NCBI GenBank assembly: GCA_900129675.1
Contig: FSRD01000001.1
Span: 5,073,501 to 5,137,500, forward strand
DNA: 64,000 bases
Source: Bradyrhizobium erythrophlei
Lineage (GTDB): Bacteria > Pseudomonadota > Alphaproteobacteria > Rhizobiales > Xanthobacteraceae
Direction of reading: 5' to 3'
Shown piece by piece: positions 27,205 to 37,398 of the stretch (positions within the stretch are counted from its first letter, which is position 1; each line of letters starts with the position of its first letter). The translations under genes were made by a program, and so were the position numbers. The notes below the pieces were generated by a model. That model searched no databases. It had not been told where the DNA came from and worked only from the letters and a program-made list of their open reading frames with translations.

Positions 27205-27327
27205 TCACAAGTGCGGAGCACTCGCTCCCCGCAACCGTTCCACATACCAAAATGCCCAAATTGCAACGAAGGAGAGAGCGAAAATCCCTCCGCACGCAAG
27301 GAAAGTTGCTGCATAACTTGTGGTCAT
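27205..27327 (-). CDS. 40-residue single-pass membrane protein (copy 1)
   Basis: Too short for most gene finders. The frame reads MTTSYAATFLACGGIFALSF then VAIWAFWYVERLRGASAPHL: one transmembrane helix with a basic C-terminal tail. A nearly identical protein is encoded at 63607-63729 on the other strand, and nucleotide similarity extends outside the gene. Conservation of the reading frame between two diverged copies is the main evidence that it is real. Function unknown. Confidence 0.65.
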   Translation of the reverse strand: MTTSYAATFLACGGIFALSFVAIWAFWYVERLRGASAPHL

Positions 27328-27707
27328 AACATTCTCCGTTGTCCTCGCTTATCCGTGTCAGTGAATTGGGGGCACCCTCATGACAGCATCATCATCCAAG
27401 GCGCGACGAGCCATGCAAGCGGGGCCGAGATCACGAAGCTGCTATCACGACCGCCGGTTCCGGTCTTCTTGAGGCGGGAGCGCTACCGAACTCTCGGCAA
27501 CCGAAGGGAAGCCACAGGCAGTGTGGTGACAGAACTAGTTTGCGCCTCCGGCTCAGAACGTAGTGGTCAATTTTGCTCACAACGCTCGGAATTTTGTCGC
27601 AGTCGCGATCGGAACTTTCCGCGTGCCACGAAATATACTGCCGCTCTTTCGGAGGGGCAGCGCGGTTGCTTAGCTAGTGCGGCACGGGCTGATCGGCCGA
27701 ACTCAGC

Positions 27708-27929
27708 ATGACACCATCGAAATCTTCGCTTCGGCGCGCTGACCGGCTTGCCGCACTTCCCCGCGCGTCGGGGCTTTTCTTCCCAGCTAAAATTCGGACG
27801 AACACACTGCGGCCAACATGGCAATTAACTCCGGAGGAACTTGGGGACTCCTCGGGGGTATACGGAGCCTTTGCGCGGCGGAGCCGGGAACCGATCGACG
27901 CGCCGCAACTTGAATCCGCGGAGGATTAA
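27708..27929 (+). CDS. hypothetical small ORF upstream of a frameshifted membrane-type gene
   Basis: 73 residues starting MTPSKSSLRRADRLAALPRA and ending REPIDAPQLESAED; no recognised domain. Its stop codon overlaps the next start (TAATG), suggesting coupling, but coding evidence is only the open frame and that junction. Confidence 0.35.
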   Translation: MTPSKSSLRRADRLAALPRASGLFFPAKIRTNTLRPTWQLTPEELGDSSGVYGAFARRSREPIDAPQLESAED

Positions 27930-28458
27930 TGACCCGCGTCTGGAACACACCCGCATTCATCATTGCGACAGTGTATTTCGTCGTAGACGGCGTGTTTTCT
28001 CACGTCACGCGGCCCATAACGGTATGGCTTGCGAGAAAGAAGTTACTCGAGCGAGCACGACTTTGGATAACTTCTTTGCGCCCTTATCCTTCGCTCGCGC
28101 TTTTGCCGTACCGGTAATCATCCTAGAGCCGGCAAAGCCGTTGGCGGGATATTTGTTGGGAACTGGTCATTTCTTCTTCGGCGCAGTCACCTTCATCACG
28201 GCGGAAGTTTTGAAGCTGACGTTGGTCGAACAGTTGTTTCAACTAAATCGAAAGAAGCTCCTGTCGATCCCAGCTTTCGCTTGGGGCTATCGGTACTGGC
28301 GAGACATCATGGATCTGGTCGAATCGCTGGAAGTTTGGAGGGCGTCACGAAGCCTTGTGGCCAATGCCGGCGGCATGGTTCGGGCCCGTTGGCTTCAACT
28401 TAAACAGATCCGACCATTTTATCCGTTCCACGCCAGCTCATACTCGGTCGGCGCCTAA
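27929..28458 (+). pseudogene. conserved hypothetical protein gene with a one-base deletion
   Basis: Begins MTRVWNTPAFIIATVYFVVD and continues WLARKKLLERARLWITSLRP YPSLAL; one base is missing in a T run at about 28104, after which the other frame continues FAVPVIILEPAKPLAGYLLG, TAEVLKLTLVEQLFQLNRKK and AFAWGYRYWRDIMDLVESL. The joined product (about 175 aa, one or two membrane segments) resembles a hypothetical family of Bradyrhizobium-type genomes. Either a recent frameshift or a homopolymer sequencing error. Confidence 0.65.
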
Positions 28459-28633
28459 GTTTGCTCGCCCGGCGCCCATGCGCACACCGGCGAGATCCGC
28501 CTGCGTGACTCTTCTTTCTTTGTCCGAGCACGAAACCTTTGCGCTGCTCATCTATTATGTATGCAGCGGCGGAACTGGGAAACCGGCAGTCGTTTACGAA
28601 GGCCGCGCGGAGTAATGCCCGAGCGGTTTTTTT

Positions 28634-30706
28634 ATGGAAGGCGGCGCGCGCCCTCCTGATTGGAATCAGCATGTCAGAAAATTCTTCAGGGACGACCCAG
28701 GTTATGGAAAGCAGATGAGGCCTGTGATCAGGCGGCCATTCAAAGCGCGTACCACTGAAGAACTTATGGCGCTGCTCAGCGCGGTGGCAACTGCGATACT
28801 CGCTGTCATCATTATCGCGATGCTCTATTTTGGTCGTGAGATATTCGTGCCCATTGCATTGGCGATTCTTCTCAGCTTCGTGCTGGCGCCGCTGGTGAGA
28901 ATACTGCAGCATATCCATGTGCCGCGCGGGTTGGCGGTCGTGAGCGTGGCTATACTTGCCTTCGCGCTCATTTTTGCGATGGGGAGTCTTCTCGCCACGC
29001 AACTGACGCAACTCGCCGGAGATCTCCCACGTTATCAATCGACGATAAGCGAAAAGATCCAGTCTTTTCGGAATACAAAAGCCGGCAGGGGTACGCTGGA
29101 ACGCGCCTCCGACATGCTGAAGGATCTCAGCAAAGAAATCGATAAGCCGAAAGACGCCGCATCTGCACGCGCGTCAAGCTCGATTGCCGGTTCCAATGCC
29201 CCCGGACCCCAGACGCCCGTTCCGGTCGAAGTACGCCAGCCCGATCCGGGCGCGCTGGAGAACCTGCGGACTTTGATCTCTCCCCTGGTTCATCCCCTCG
29301 CGACAACCGGCATCATCATCATTTTCGTCATCTTCATTCTGCTTCAACGCGAAGACCTTCGTAACCGCCTCATTCGGCTGGCGGGCTCATATGACCTGCA
29401 ACGTACGACAGCCGCGCTGGACGACGCGGCGGCGCGCCTTAGCCGGCTTTTCCTGACTCAGCTCATTTTGAACAGCGCCTTTGGCGTGGCGATCGGGACA
29501 GGTCTGTCGCTCATAGGCATTCCAAGCGCGATCCTGTGGGGCATCCTGGCGGCAGTCCTCCGCTTCGTACCCTACATCGGCGCCGTCATTGCGGCCGCGT
29601 TCCCGCTCGCTCTGGCGGTAGCCGTCGATCCCGGCTGGTCGATGCTGCTGTGGACGCTTGCGCTTTTTCTTGTTGTGGAGCCAATCGTGGGCCATGTCAT
29701 CGAGCCGATGGTCTACGGCCGCAGCACAGGGCTTTCTCCCGTCGCTGTGGTCGCGTCGGCGACATTTTGGACCGCACTTTGGGGGCCCATTGGACTCGTC
29801 CTCGCTACGCCTCTGACGGTGTGCCTTGTTGTGCTTGGGCGTCATGTGGAACGCCTGGAATTCCTTGACGTCATGTTTGGGGACCGGCCAGCTCTTTCTC
29901 CCCCCGAAATCTTTTACCAGCGGATGCTGGCTGGTGACCCGACGGAAGCTGCCGAAAAGGCCGAACAATTCCTGAAAGAACGGTCTCTGGCTTCGTATTA
30001 CGATGAGGTCGCCTTGAAAGGCTTGCAGCTGGCGCAGGCTGATGCCGAGCGCGGCGCACTTGATTCGGAACGTCTCACAAAGATTCGAGACGCCGTCAGC
30101 GAATTTGCCAGCGACGTTTCCGATCAGGATGACCGGCCGCCGGCGAAAGTCAATTTAACCACGGATGCAGAAGCATCGTCCGCGGTAGAAAGCGTGGCTG
30201 AAGATGCAGCGCATGAAAATTTACCCATTCTCAGCAAGGAAGACCTGCCGCCTGAATGGCAGGGTGAACATCCCGTCCTCTGCGTGGCCGGACGCAGTCT
30301 CATCGATGAAGCCGCCGCGATCATGCTGGCTCAGCTCTCGACGGCACACGGTCTGGCGGCTCGGGTCGAAGGGGCCGAAGCGCTCTCTACGACGAATGTC
30401 TTCCGACTTGAGACCGCAGGTGTTGCGATCGTCTGCCTAGTCTATCTCGATGCCAGTGGACCGGCGCACATGCGCTATTCCGTTCGGCGCCTGAGGCGGA
30501 AGTTGCCAAAGGCAACAATTATCCTGGGTTGTTGGGTCAAGGACATCGACCCGGCCGCGTTGGAACTGTTACGGGAAGGCGCGAAAGCCGACCTCGCTGC
30601 CGCGAGCCTGGGCGGGGCGGTCAAGCTATTTATCGAGGCTACGGGTGTGGAGGACCAGCGTCACGCAGCCTCCAAGCAGGAAGCGTCTGCAATGGCCGCT
30701 GCGTGA
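28634..30706 (+). CDS. AI-2E family transporter with long cytoplasmic tail
   Basis: Up to 690 residues. The AI-2E transporter (YdiK/TqsA) core is at about 45-420: paired N-terminal membrane helices (FGREIFVPIALAILLSFVLA), a soluble insert, then IIFVIFILLQREDLRNRLIR, LFLTQLILNSAFGVAIGTGL, GILAAVLRFVPYIGAVIAAA and GRSTGLSPVAVVASATFW. Members export signals or antiport Na+/H+. The C-terminal 270 residues are unusual: a helical linker and then a compact alpha/beta part with HPVLCVAGRSLIDEAAAIML. Start uncertain: 28634 is the longest, 28715 (MRPVIRR) also plausible. Monocistronic. Confidence 0.88.
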   Translation: MEGGARPPDWNQHVRKFFRDDPGYGKQMRPVIRRPFKARTTEELMALLSAVATAILAVIIIAMLYFGREIFVPIALAILLSFVLAPLVRILQHIHVPRGLAVVSVAILAFALIFAMGSLLATQLTQLAGDLPRYQSTISEKIQSFRNTKAGRGTLERASDMLKDLSKEIDKPKDAASARASSSIAGSNAPGPQTPVPVEVRQPDPGALENLRTLISPLVHPLATTGIIIIFVIFILLQREDLRNRLIRLAGSYDLQRTTAALDDAAARLSRLFLTQLILNSAFGVAIGTGLSLIGIPSAILWGILAAVLRFVPYIGAVIAAAFPLALAVAVDPGWSMLLWTLALFLVVEPIVGHVIEPMVYGRSTGLSPVAVVASATFWTALWGPIGLVLATPLTVCLVVLGRHVERLEFLDVMFGDRPALSPPEIFYQRMLAGDPTEAAEKAEQFLKERSLASYYDEVALKGLQLAQADAERGALDSERLTKIRDAVSEFASDVSDQDDRPPAKVNLTTDAEASSAVESVAEDAAHENLPILSKEDLPPEWQGEHPVLCVAGRSLIDEAAAIMLAQLSTAHGLAARVEGAEALSTTNVFRLETAGVAIVCLVYLDASGPAHMRYSVRRLRRKLPKATIILGCWVKDIDPAALELLREGAKADLAAASLGGAVKLFIEATGVEDQRHAASKQEASAMAAA

Positions 30707-30885
30707 GACTTTGATGAATGACACGGCGCGCAGATAGGTGCCCTGTCGTGCCTCTCCCAGCGAACGTCACAATGATCACCGGCAGCCTCGTCAGCGATAC
30801 AATCGGGCAAAGAGTCACGAGGCGGAACTTAGTTCACGGTAGGCAGTTCCCTATTTGAAGTCATTACCATAAAAGGAGACTTCCT

Positions 30886-30969
30886 ATGGATTTGATCCTT
30901 ATTGTAGTTCTTTTGGTGCTGTTGTTTGGCGGCGGCGGATACTGGGGTCGCCGTAGAGGTCATTGGTAA
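30886..30969 (+). CDS. 27-residue glycine-rich membrane peptide (DUF3309-like), copy 1
   Basis: MDLILIVVLLVLLFGGGGYW followed by GRRRGHW. AAAAGGAGA just upstream is a strong ribosome site. One hydrophobic helix, then a glycine hinge and basic tail, as in DUF3309-type peptides. A paralogue differing at a few positions is on the opposite strand at 61644-61727, which supports translation. Function unknown; such genes often lie among stress-related loci. Confidence 0.75.
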   Translation: MDLILIVVLLVLLFGGGGYWGRRRGHW

Positions 30970-31266
30970 GAATTTGACGCGGGGGCGTCGAACAGAGCGA
31001 ACGCGCCTTCAAACGGGATTCATGAACTGACCAGAAGCGATGTCGGCGCCGAGTCCGTTTAGCCCTCATCAGCGGATGTAGTGATTGTTACTCGGCATGC
31101 CCGTTCGGTGCCAATCGCCGCATTACAGATGAACAATGCTTCCCTTGACCCTTTCGGTGACCACAATGACCATCTAGCGTCATTATTCGCTGAGTGACGC
31201 GGCATCGGAACCTTTTGGCCGCAGACGGCTTGGTACCCCACCTCAATCCTGACATTGGAGATTTCA
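30970..31266. other. intergenic, no gene recognised
   Basis: Nothing supportable; it presumably holds the promoter of the truncated secreted-protein gene starting at 31267. Confidence 0.35.
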
Positions 31267-31345
31267 ATGATCCGCCGTTTAGTCGGAGCTGCTGCTGTTG
31301 TTTTCGCAATCTCAGGTCCTGTTGCCGTTCAAGCCCAGGGAGTAG
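31267..31345 (+). pseudogene. signal-peptide end of a secreted protein, cut by an IS
   Basis: MIRRLVGAAAVVFAISGPVA followed by VQAQG is a textbook Sec signal peptide. The frame then enters the IS end (GTGCCTGTCG at 31346) and stops. The body of the protein does not reappear after the IS at 32443. Confidence 0.65.
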
Positions 31346-32443
31346 TGCCTGTCGTAAATTAAATCCGGCCATATTGGTGATGCAGTCCGCCCAAGATTGG
31401 GCGACAAAGAATGTGCCCGGCGCGATCGACGGCGCGCGAGACCGGCGCATCTTTCTCCAGGGATAGATGCGTGCGGGCCCCATTGTAATATTTCATGTAC
31501 GACAGCAGTAGGTGACGGAGGTGGCGCTCGCTGAATACAACAACGTGGTAAAGGCATTCCCTGCGGATCGAACCGATCAGTCGTTCAGCATATCCATTTT
31601 GCCAAGGGGAGCGCGGCGACGTCGGTCGATCGCGAATGCCCATTGATCGAAGCCTTCGGATGAAGACCTCACCATAGGCCCCGTCCCGGTCACGAATGAG
31701 ATAGCGGGGAGCTTGTTCCCAGCCGCAGGCTTCCGTGATCTGATTTGCGATCCATTCTGCGGTCGGATGCGCTGTGACGCCAAACCATAAAATCTGCCGT
31801 CGACCATGCCCCACAATCAACAAGCCGTAGAGCAGACGAAATGAGATTGTCGGTACGACGAACAGATCCATCGCGGCGATGCCGTCGGCATGATTGCGAA
31901 GGAACGTCCTCCAGCCTTGGGATGGCGGGTCTCTTCGCCTGGCCATGTACTTGGCCACGCTGGTCTGTCCGATATCGATGCCGAGCTTGAGGAGTTCTCC
32001 ATGGATCCGCGGCGCTCCCCACAGCGGATTGGCAATGCTGATCTCGCGGATAAGCTCGCGTATCTCAGGCGCTACAGTTGGTCGGCCACCACGAGGTCGC
32101 GACTTCCAGCGCCAGTACAAACGGAAGCCCGCACGGTGCCATTTGATTACGGTCCCGGGCCTAACAATCGCAAGCGCATCAAGCACGCGAGGGAAGACGC
32201 GATAGAGACCAACGAACACCAATCGGTCGATGGCACCGAAGGTTTGTTTCTTGGGGGCGGTTCGTCGCAGAACAATGATCTGCTGCCGCAACGCTAAAAT
32301 CTCTGCCTCGATCGCTACCCGCGACCGAAACAGATCGACAACCGCCCAGACAATGAGCCTCACAAGATCTCTCATTACAGATCAGCATCGCCCGATTCTC
32401 GGTCAACCGCCAGCCAATAGGTTTGCGACAGGGACAGGGTCTA
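31346..32443 (-). mobile_element. integrase-core insertion sequence, complete
   Basis: Ends GTGCCTGTCGTAAATT (31346) and, read inward, TGTCCCTGTCGCAAAC (from 32443) are imperfect inverted repeats around a single intact transposase gene. Closely related to the copy at 58473 and more distantly to those at 13586, 44731 and 52286/58188. Confidence 0.75.
31359..32375 (-). CDS. integrase-core transposase
   Basis: 338 residues, intact. N-terminal helical part with AEILALRQQIIVLRR, middle WHRAGFRLYWRWKSRPRGGR and NPLWGAPRIHGELLKLGI, then the rve/DDE core: AAMDLFVVPTISFRLL (first Asp), RYLIRDRDGAYGEVF (second), SPWQNGYAERLIGSIRREC (Glu). Ends GLHHQYGRI. It truncated a secreted-protein gene at 31267. 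Confidence 0.9.
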   Translation of the reverse strand: MRDLVRLIVWAVVDLFRSRVAIEAEILALRQQIIVLRRTAPKKQTFGAIDRLVFVGLYRVFPRVLDALAIVRPGTVIKWHRAGFRLYWRWKSRPRGGRPTVAPEIRELIREISIANPLWGAPRIHGELLKLGIDIGQTSVAKYMARRRDPPSQGWRTFLRNHADGIAAMDLFVVPTISFRLLYGLLIVGHGRRQILWFGVTAHPTAEWIANQITEACGWEQAPRYLIRDRDGAYGEVFIRRLRSMGIRDRPTSPRSPWQNGYAERLIGSIRRECLYHVVVFSERHLRHLLLSYMKYYNGARTHLSLEKDAPVSRAVDRAGHILCRPILGGLHHQYGRI

Positions 32444-32582
32444 GGCCAGAGTTATGCTAGGCTGCATCCATTGCCGGTTTTGGGCCAGTGCAATGAAGCG
32501 GCGCGAGTACATCACGCTTCTAGTTGTCGCTGGCTGGGATTTGGCCGTCGGTGCGGGTTCTATCCCGAGTAACGACAATTCG

Positions 32583-33908
32583 CTAATGCGCCAGCGCCAC
32601 TTCGCCCGATGACTGCTCTCGCTTCGCGTCAATACGCAGGCTCACAACGACAGCTGCGCCAATTACAGCGCACCCGGCGAGCAAGAGCAGCCCGACCGTG
32701 AAGTTGCCAGTTAGATCCTTTAGATAACCCATCGCAAAAGGACCGGCGAACCCGGACAGATTGCCCAGTGAATTGATCGCCGCAATTCCAGCAGCGGCCG
32801 ATGCCCCGGTCAGGAAACTTGCCGGCAGTGGCCAGAACATCGCGGGTACTGAGGAGACGCCGATCTGCGCAAAGCAGAGTAACGCCATCACGATGATGGG
32901 ATTGGAAACGAACCCGGACAAACCGATTCCAATTGCGGCCATCAGCAGCGCGACGGCGACGTGGCCTTTTCGCTCCATTGTGCGGTCGGAGTGCCGACCG
33001 AGCAACACCATACCTATGCCCCCGAAGACAAAGGGCAAAGCGGCCAGCAATCCGGTCTGGGTATCGCTCACGCCAAAGTTTTTGATGATTGTTGGCAAGA
33101 AAAAGGCAACTCCGTAACTAGCCGCATTCAGACAGAAATACACAAGAGCGCAAAGCAAAATGCGGGTATCCGTAAGTGCCTGAAACAGAGAAAGATGTTC
33201 AACCTTCTCCTTGTTTCTTTTCTCGGTTGCTTGCACGTTTTCCAGCCACGCAATTTCGTCTGTATGCAGCCAGCGGGCTTGGCGCGGAAAATCGGTCAGA
33301 TAGATCAACACGCCAAGTCCCACCAGAACCGATGGCAGCGCCTCGAGAATGAACAGCCATTGCCAACCTTCCAGCCCCAACCCAGACACGTTCAGCAACA
33401 TCCCGGAAATCGGTGCCCCAACGATGGATGAAATTGGGATCGCCAGCATAAAGAAGCTAATTACCCGAGCGCGGTACACCGCGGGAAACCACAAAGTTAG
33501 ATAGAAGATGATGCCGGGGAAGAAACCGGCCTCGCATGCGCCGAGCAACAAACGAAGGGTATAGAAAACCCCTTCGTTCGAAACTCCAGTTGCTCCGGCT
33601 ATCGATGGAATAAAGGCGAACGCACCTGAGACGATCCCCCATGAGATCATGATGCGGGCGATCCAAAGCCGCGCGCCAACCCGCTCCAGAAAGATATTGG
33701 AGGGCACCTCAAACAGAAAATAGGCAATGAAGAAAAGGCCGGCGCCCAGTCCAAAGGCTGCCTCGCTGAAACCAAGCGCCTGATCCATATGAAGCTTTGC
33801 GAAGCTGACATTAACGCGATCGAGATAGGCAACGAAGTAACATAAGATCAGGAACGGTATCAGCCGCCGCATCACTTTTCCGATTACACGCTTTTCTATA
33901 TCTTCCAT
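32583..33908 (-). CDS. MFS transporter, anion:cation symporter (ACS) type
   Basis: 441 residues with about 12 membrane helices. Start region RRLIPFLILCYFVAYLDRVN has the ACS-family D-R-x-N motif in helix 1; EVPSNIFLERVGARLWIARI is the MFS signature loop between helices 2 and 3; GACEAGFFPGIIFYLTLWFP is typical of helix 4 in the ACS (phthalate/tartrate/glucarate permease) group. ACS proteins import organic acid anions with protons. No catabolic genes are adjacent, so the substrate is unknown. Single gene; Shine-Dalgarno (GGGAGGCGAG) before the ATG. Confidence 0.9.
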   Translation of the reverse strand: MEDIEKRVIGKVMRRLIPFLILCYFVAYLDRVNVSFAKLHMDQALGFSEAAFGLGAGLFFIAYFLFEVPSNIFLERVGARLWIARIMISWGIVSGAFAFIPSIAGATGVSNEGVFYTLRLLLGACEAGFFPGIIFYLTLWFPAVYRARVISFFMLAIPISSIVGAPISGMLLNVSGLGLEGWQWLFILEALPSVLVGLGVLIYLTDFPRQARWLHTDEIAWLENVQATEKRNKEKVEHLSLFQALTDTRILLCALVYFCLNAASYGVAFFLPTIIKNFGVSDTQTGLLAALPFVFGGIGMVLLGRHSDRTMERKGHVAVALLMAAIGIGLSGFVSNPIIVMALLCFAQIGVSSVPAMFWPLPASFLTGASAAAGIAAINSLGNLSGFAGPFAMGYLKDLTGNFTVGLLLLAGCAVIGAAVVVSLRIDAKREQSSGEVALAH

Positions 33909-34084
33909 GGCGCTCGCCTCCCGTTTTTGAATCGTTTGGCAACCTTCAGCAACTTCGGACGAGTTTTAAGCGTAGCTACGACGTGGCCAGGAACGCTAAT
34001 GGCATTTTCCTTCCGGTGCCAAAACCAAAAGCGGTAGGACGCACTGCGGTTAAGCGGAATGCTTCGCCGCGACCACGAGCTATA

Positions 34085-34264
34085 TCAAGCCGACCATCTG
34101 TCCTGCTCTTTGCGGTAATCGTCTTCGTTGAGACGGTCCGCAATATCCTCTGCGATGGCTGGCGTTTTCGCCTTGGCAATTGGCGTGCCGTCTGCAGTCA
34201 CTAATTCCTCGCCCTCAACCTCAACCGGGAAGTCGTCGGGCTTGAGAGGCTTTTCATTCGGCAT
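34085..34264 (-). CDS. 59-residue conserved hypothetical protein
   Basis: MPNEKPLKPDDFPVEVEGEE, LVTADGTPIAKAKTPAIAED, then IADRLNEDDYRKEQDRWSA. Acidic, soluble, with the look of a short family common in Bradyrhizobium-type genomes (domain with DG-PIAKA and DRLNED). Preceded by a strong ribosome site (GGGAGGGTG, 5 bases before the ATG). Function unknown. Confidence 0.75.
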   Translation of the reverse strand: MPNEKPLKPDDFPVEVEGEELVTADGTPIAKAKTPAIAEDIADRLNEDDYRKEQDRWSA

Positions 34265-34286
34265 ATCACCCTCCCGCGTTAAAAGA

Positions 34287-34319
34287 AAAAGCCGCCGGGC
34301 ATTACGCCGAGCGGCTTTT
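34287..34319. terminator. bidirectional Rho-independent terminator
   Basis: AAAAGCCGC at 34287 pairs with GCGGCTTTT ending at 34319; T runs on both strands would let it stop transcription from either side. It lies just upstream of the 59-residue gene, so it may terminate incoming transcription from an element on the right. Confidence 0.75.
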
Positions 34320-35699
34320 CGAGCAACTGCCCGTCGGCCCGGTTCCGTCGCTGGAATGACAACATCGATCTAAAGGAAAAGTTTCTCCCGCAGCAAGGTA
34401 TTCTATCGCGCTACGGTCCCGTAGCTCTGCCGGTCGTGTGGTCGAGCGAAGAGGGGCTGCTGCTTATGGTTGGGACGGACCCTAACAACGTCAGCTTATC
34501 TGGTAAGACCGGAGTGCGCCGGGAGACCGGCAAGGAGTAGATGGTGCAAGTCCATCACGATGAAGGAGTAGGTGCAGCGAGGCTAGCTGCCATTCTAGCG
34601 GGTGAGAGTCTCGCCAACAGAGGAGTCCAGTCGCTGTTGTAGTTATATCCTGCAGCGGGAAGGGCGACCAACCCGCTGAAAGCCCGGATGTAAAAGCCCC
34701 GCTAGCTGGGTAACCGGTCAGATCCGTGCAGGGGGCGAGCAAGCTGGCAGACCGTAGCAGATGTGTGAACCAGGAAGCCACGAAAGTCATCGCCCGCGTG
34801 AAACGGATTGCGGGAGTCTTGGGAGTGCCGAGCCGGTCTACTCTCGGCGAAGGCCGCGTCGACATCGCTGCGCTGGAACTGACGATGATCGAACTCCCCG
34901 GGGTCGGAGAGGACGGTATGCCAGGACAGAATGGATAGCGAAAGCCCGGAACCACTCGCGGGTCGCCCAGGCGCTCCCGCACAGCGAAGGCATCGCGTAT
35001 AAGCCGCCATGCGGTGAAAATGCGATGTGCCCGCGAGTGGGGCGGATGGGGTCGATTAAGTGATGACGGCTCGAGACAGCATAACTCGGGCAAGAGCGAG
35101 GACCCCTGGGGTTGTGGTGATCCCACTTCATGGCGGTGCACGATCGAATCCGCGCCCCGGCTCAGTACGGGATAACCGTTGGATCACGAGGTGTACGAAG
35201 GATGGATGCAAACTGGCAAACACGCCGCGAATGTCGGGAGCAGACTTAAGCTCGCGTGGAAGCCGGGAAGGCGCCATCTGAAAAGCCAGCCTTCCAGCCG
35301 TATCGGGGAAAACCCGCCGTACGGAATGATAGGGGGGATCGAGGAAACGTCGGCATCATTCGAAGCCCGGTCCGCGCCTCGATCCTACCCGACCGAACCG
35401 CATCGACCCCGAGTCATGCGCAGATGCCCGCGAGGGTATCGGCGAAGCGTTGACAGGGGAGCGCATAGGCCAGCCATTGAGCCGCGAAAGTACCCTCATC
35501 CTGGGTGCCGACGTCGTTCCGGTGACGGAAGGCAAATACGGATGGGCGCCATAACGCGAGCGCCCAGACGGCCCGGCGTGGTCTTAGACACTGGCATGTG
35601 CGCACCCTCTTTGCTTGGGAACCGCGAGATCTCATGGTCGGCCAGCACCAGCATGCGTGCTGCACTGGCCCGCGTCGGGAAGGCGAGGAGCCGTAGCCG

Positions 35700-36117
35700 A
35701 TGATGTACGATCATGAGAAGTCTGACCCCGCCATAGTAGCTGTGAAGCCAACGAACAAAGCCGGGCAACCGGCGGCGGAGTTGGTGGAGCCAAGGGCGGG
35801 GGCCGAGGGGAATGTGAGTCAGCAAAGCACGGGCCGGGCACAGTACCGGGGAACCGTGTCACAGGCGCTGGAGCGCATACGGCAAGCTGCAAGGCAAAGG
35901 AAGAAGGAGAAGTTCACCGCGCTCTTCCATCACGTCAGTATTGATCACCTCGCAGAGGCATTCTCTGAACTCAAGGAAAATGCTGCAGCTGGAGTGGATG
36001 GGCTGACATGTCGGGATTACGAGCAGCACCTTGAGCGCAATCTTGAGGACCTGCAGGCGTCCTGGAAGACGGGATCGTGACGGTCAGTGACAAGGGGACC
36101 GGGCGGGGATCGGTGAT
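35700..36117 (+). pseudogene. group II reverse transcriptase, N-terminal pieces
   Basis: MMYDHEKSDPAIVAVKPTNK starts the protein; VSQALERIRQAARQRKKEKF, ALFHHVSIDHLAEAFSELKE and NAAAGVDGLTCRDYEQHLER are RT block 0-1. After LEDLQ about 130 codons are missing and the frame shifts; the next recognisable part is GVLEDGIVTVSDKGTGRGSV, the stretch just before the SPLLAN block. The recombinase element starts right after this. Confidence 0.8.
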
Positions 36118-37398
36118 GGCTCCTCGAACGCAAAAGGTAACTTTGCGTAGCCGGCAGTGCAGCGTCCGCACTGCCGGCTGGCGGGCCGTCGCCCGGTGCC
36201 ATGGGCAAAGGAATGCAGTGCCGGATGATGATCTTGTCGTCGCCGACGAGGATTTCCTTGACGAGAAGCCGCAGGACGCGCTGGCGTTCCAATACGTCGA
36301 GGGCCCCCGCCGACGACCGCAGTCGCGTAAGGAACGTGGCCAGCGTTTCAGCGAGGCGCAGGTAGGCTGTGCGGTCGACTGACTGGTCGACGACCGCCTG
36401 CAGTTCGGCGTTGTCGGCTTGTTCGCGCCGCCGCAAGTTCGGCATGCGCTCGCGCAGTTCGTCCAGCGAGAGAAGGCCGTCCTGATAGGCGGTGAGCAAG
36501 CGATCGATGCTCTTGCGGATGCGAACGAGATCGCGGCGGAGAGCCTCCTCACGGCGTTTGGTCGGGTCGGCTTCTCGCGCCGCTGCGAGCCGTCGGTCGA
36601 GTTCGTTATGGATGAAATGCCGCCACGCATCCGTATTGGCCGCGTGATCCGTTGGCGCGGTGCAAGCGTCGTCTTACCAAAGCAGGCTTGGCCTTTGTAC
36701 GCCGGATTTCGCAGCATGCCCCAGACCGTCGAGCGCTCCCACCGACCGCGTCGCTTGCAGGTGGGGATTGCCTGTTCGTTCAAGAGGCGAGCGATGGCGC
36801 CGATGCTGAGCCCCTGAACGGTGTATAGTTCGAACATCCACCGTACAATGCGAGCCTGCTCTTCGTCGATCTGGTAGTACGCAGCCGAGTGATCTGTCTT
36901 ACGGATAAAACGAAATCCGAACGGAGCGCCGCTCAGTACGCTGACTTCGCCCTGACGAGCGCGATGTCGTTTGCCGCGGCGCGAGCGCTCCAAAATCTGG
37001 GCTCGTTCATATTCCGCGATCATTCCCTGGAACTGCACGAGCAATTCGTCCTCAGGCGTCGAACCGCGCGGCGCGCGCACAAACAGGGTCTCGACGCCGG
37101 CGCGGGCGAGCTCTTCGATCAAGAGAATCTGGTGCGCGTATCGTCGGCTCAACCGGTCGGGCGCATAGATGAGGACGGCCTGGATCAGCCCCTCGGCAGC
37201 AAGATCGCGCACCCGCTCAAGGCCGGGACGGATCAGGTTCGCCCCACTATAGCCGTCGTCCTCGAAGACCCATTCCTTCGGCACTTCGAATTGCTCCGCG
37301 CGGGCGAACGCAACCAGCGCCGCCGTCTGACTGGCGATCGTGTTCTCCTCCCTTTGTTTGTCCGACGATACACGAGCGTAAATTGCTGCCGTCTTCAT
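36118..37398 (-). pseudogene. large serine recombinase with internal deletion/frameshift
   Basis: N-terminal resolvase domain is intact: AAIYARVSSDKQREENTIAS with the catalytic Ser near residue 9, IYAPDRLSRRYAHQ, EDELLVQFQGMIAEYERAQI. The recombinase domain follows (GAPFGFRFIRKTD, AIARLLNEQAIPTCKRRGRW, STVWGMLRNPAYKGQACFGK). After RITRPIR the zinc-ribbon region of roughly 130 residues is missing and the frame shifts; the C-terminal coiled coil resumes in another frame (HNELDRRLAAAREADP, RLLTAYQDGLLSLDELRERM, VLRLLVKEILVGDDKIIIRH). So it is probably inactive and the element immobile unless helped in trans. Confidence 0.82.
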
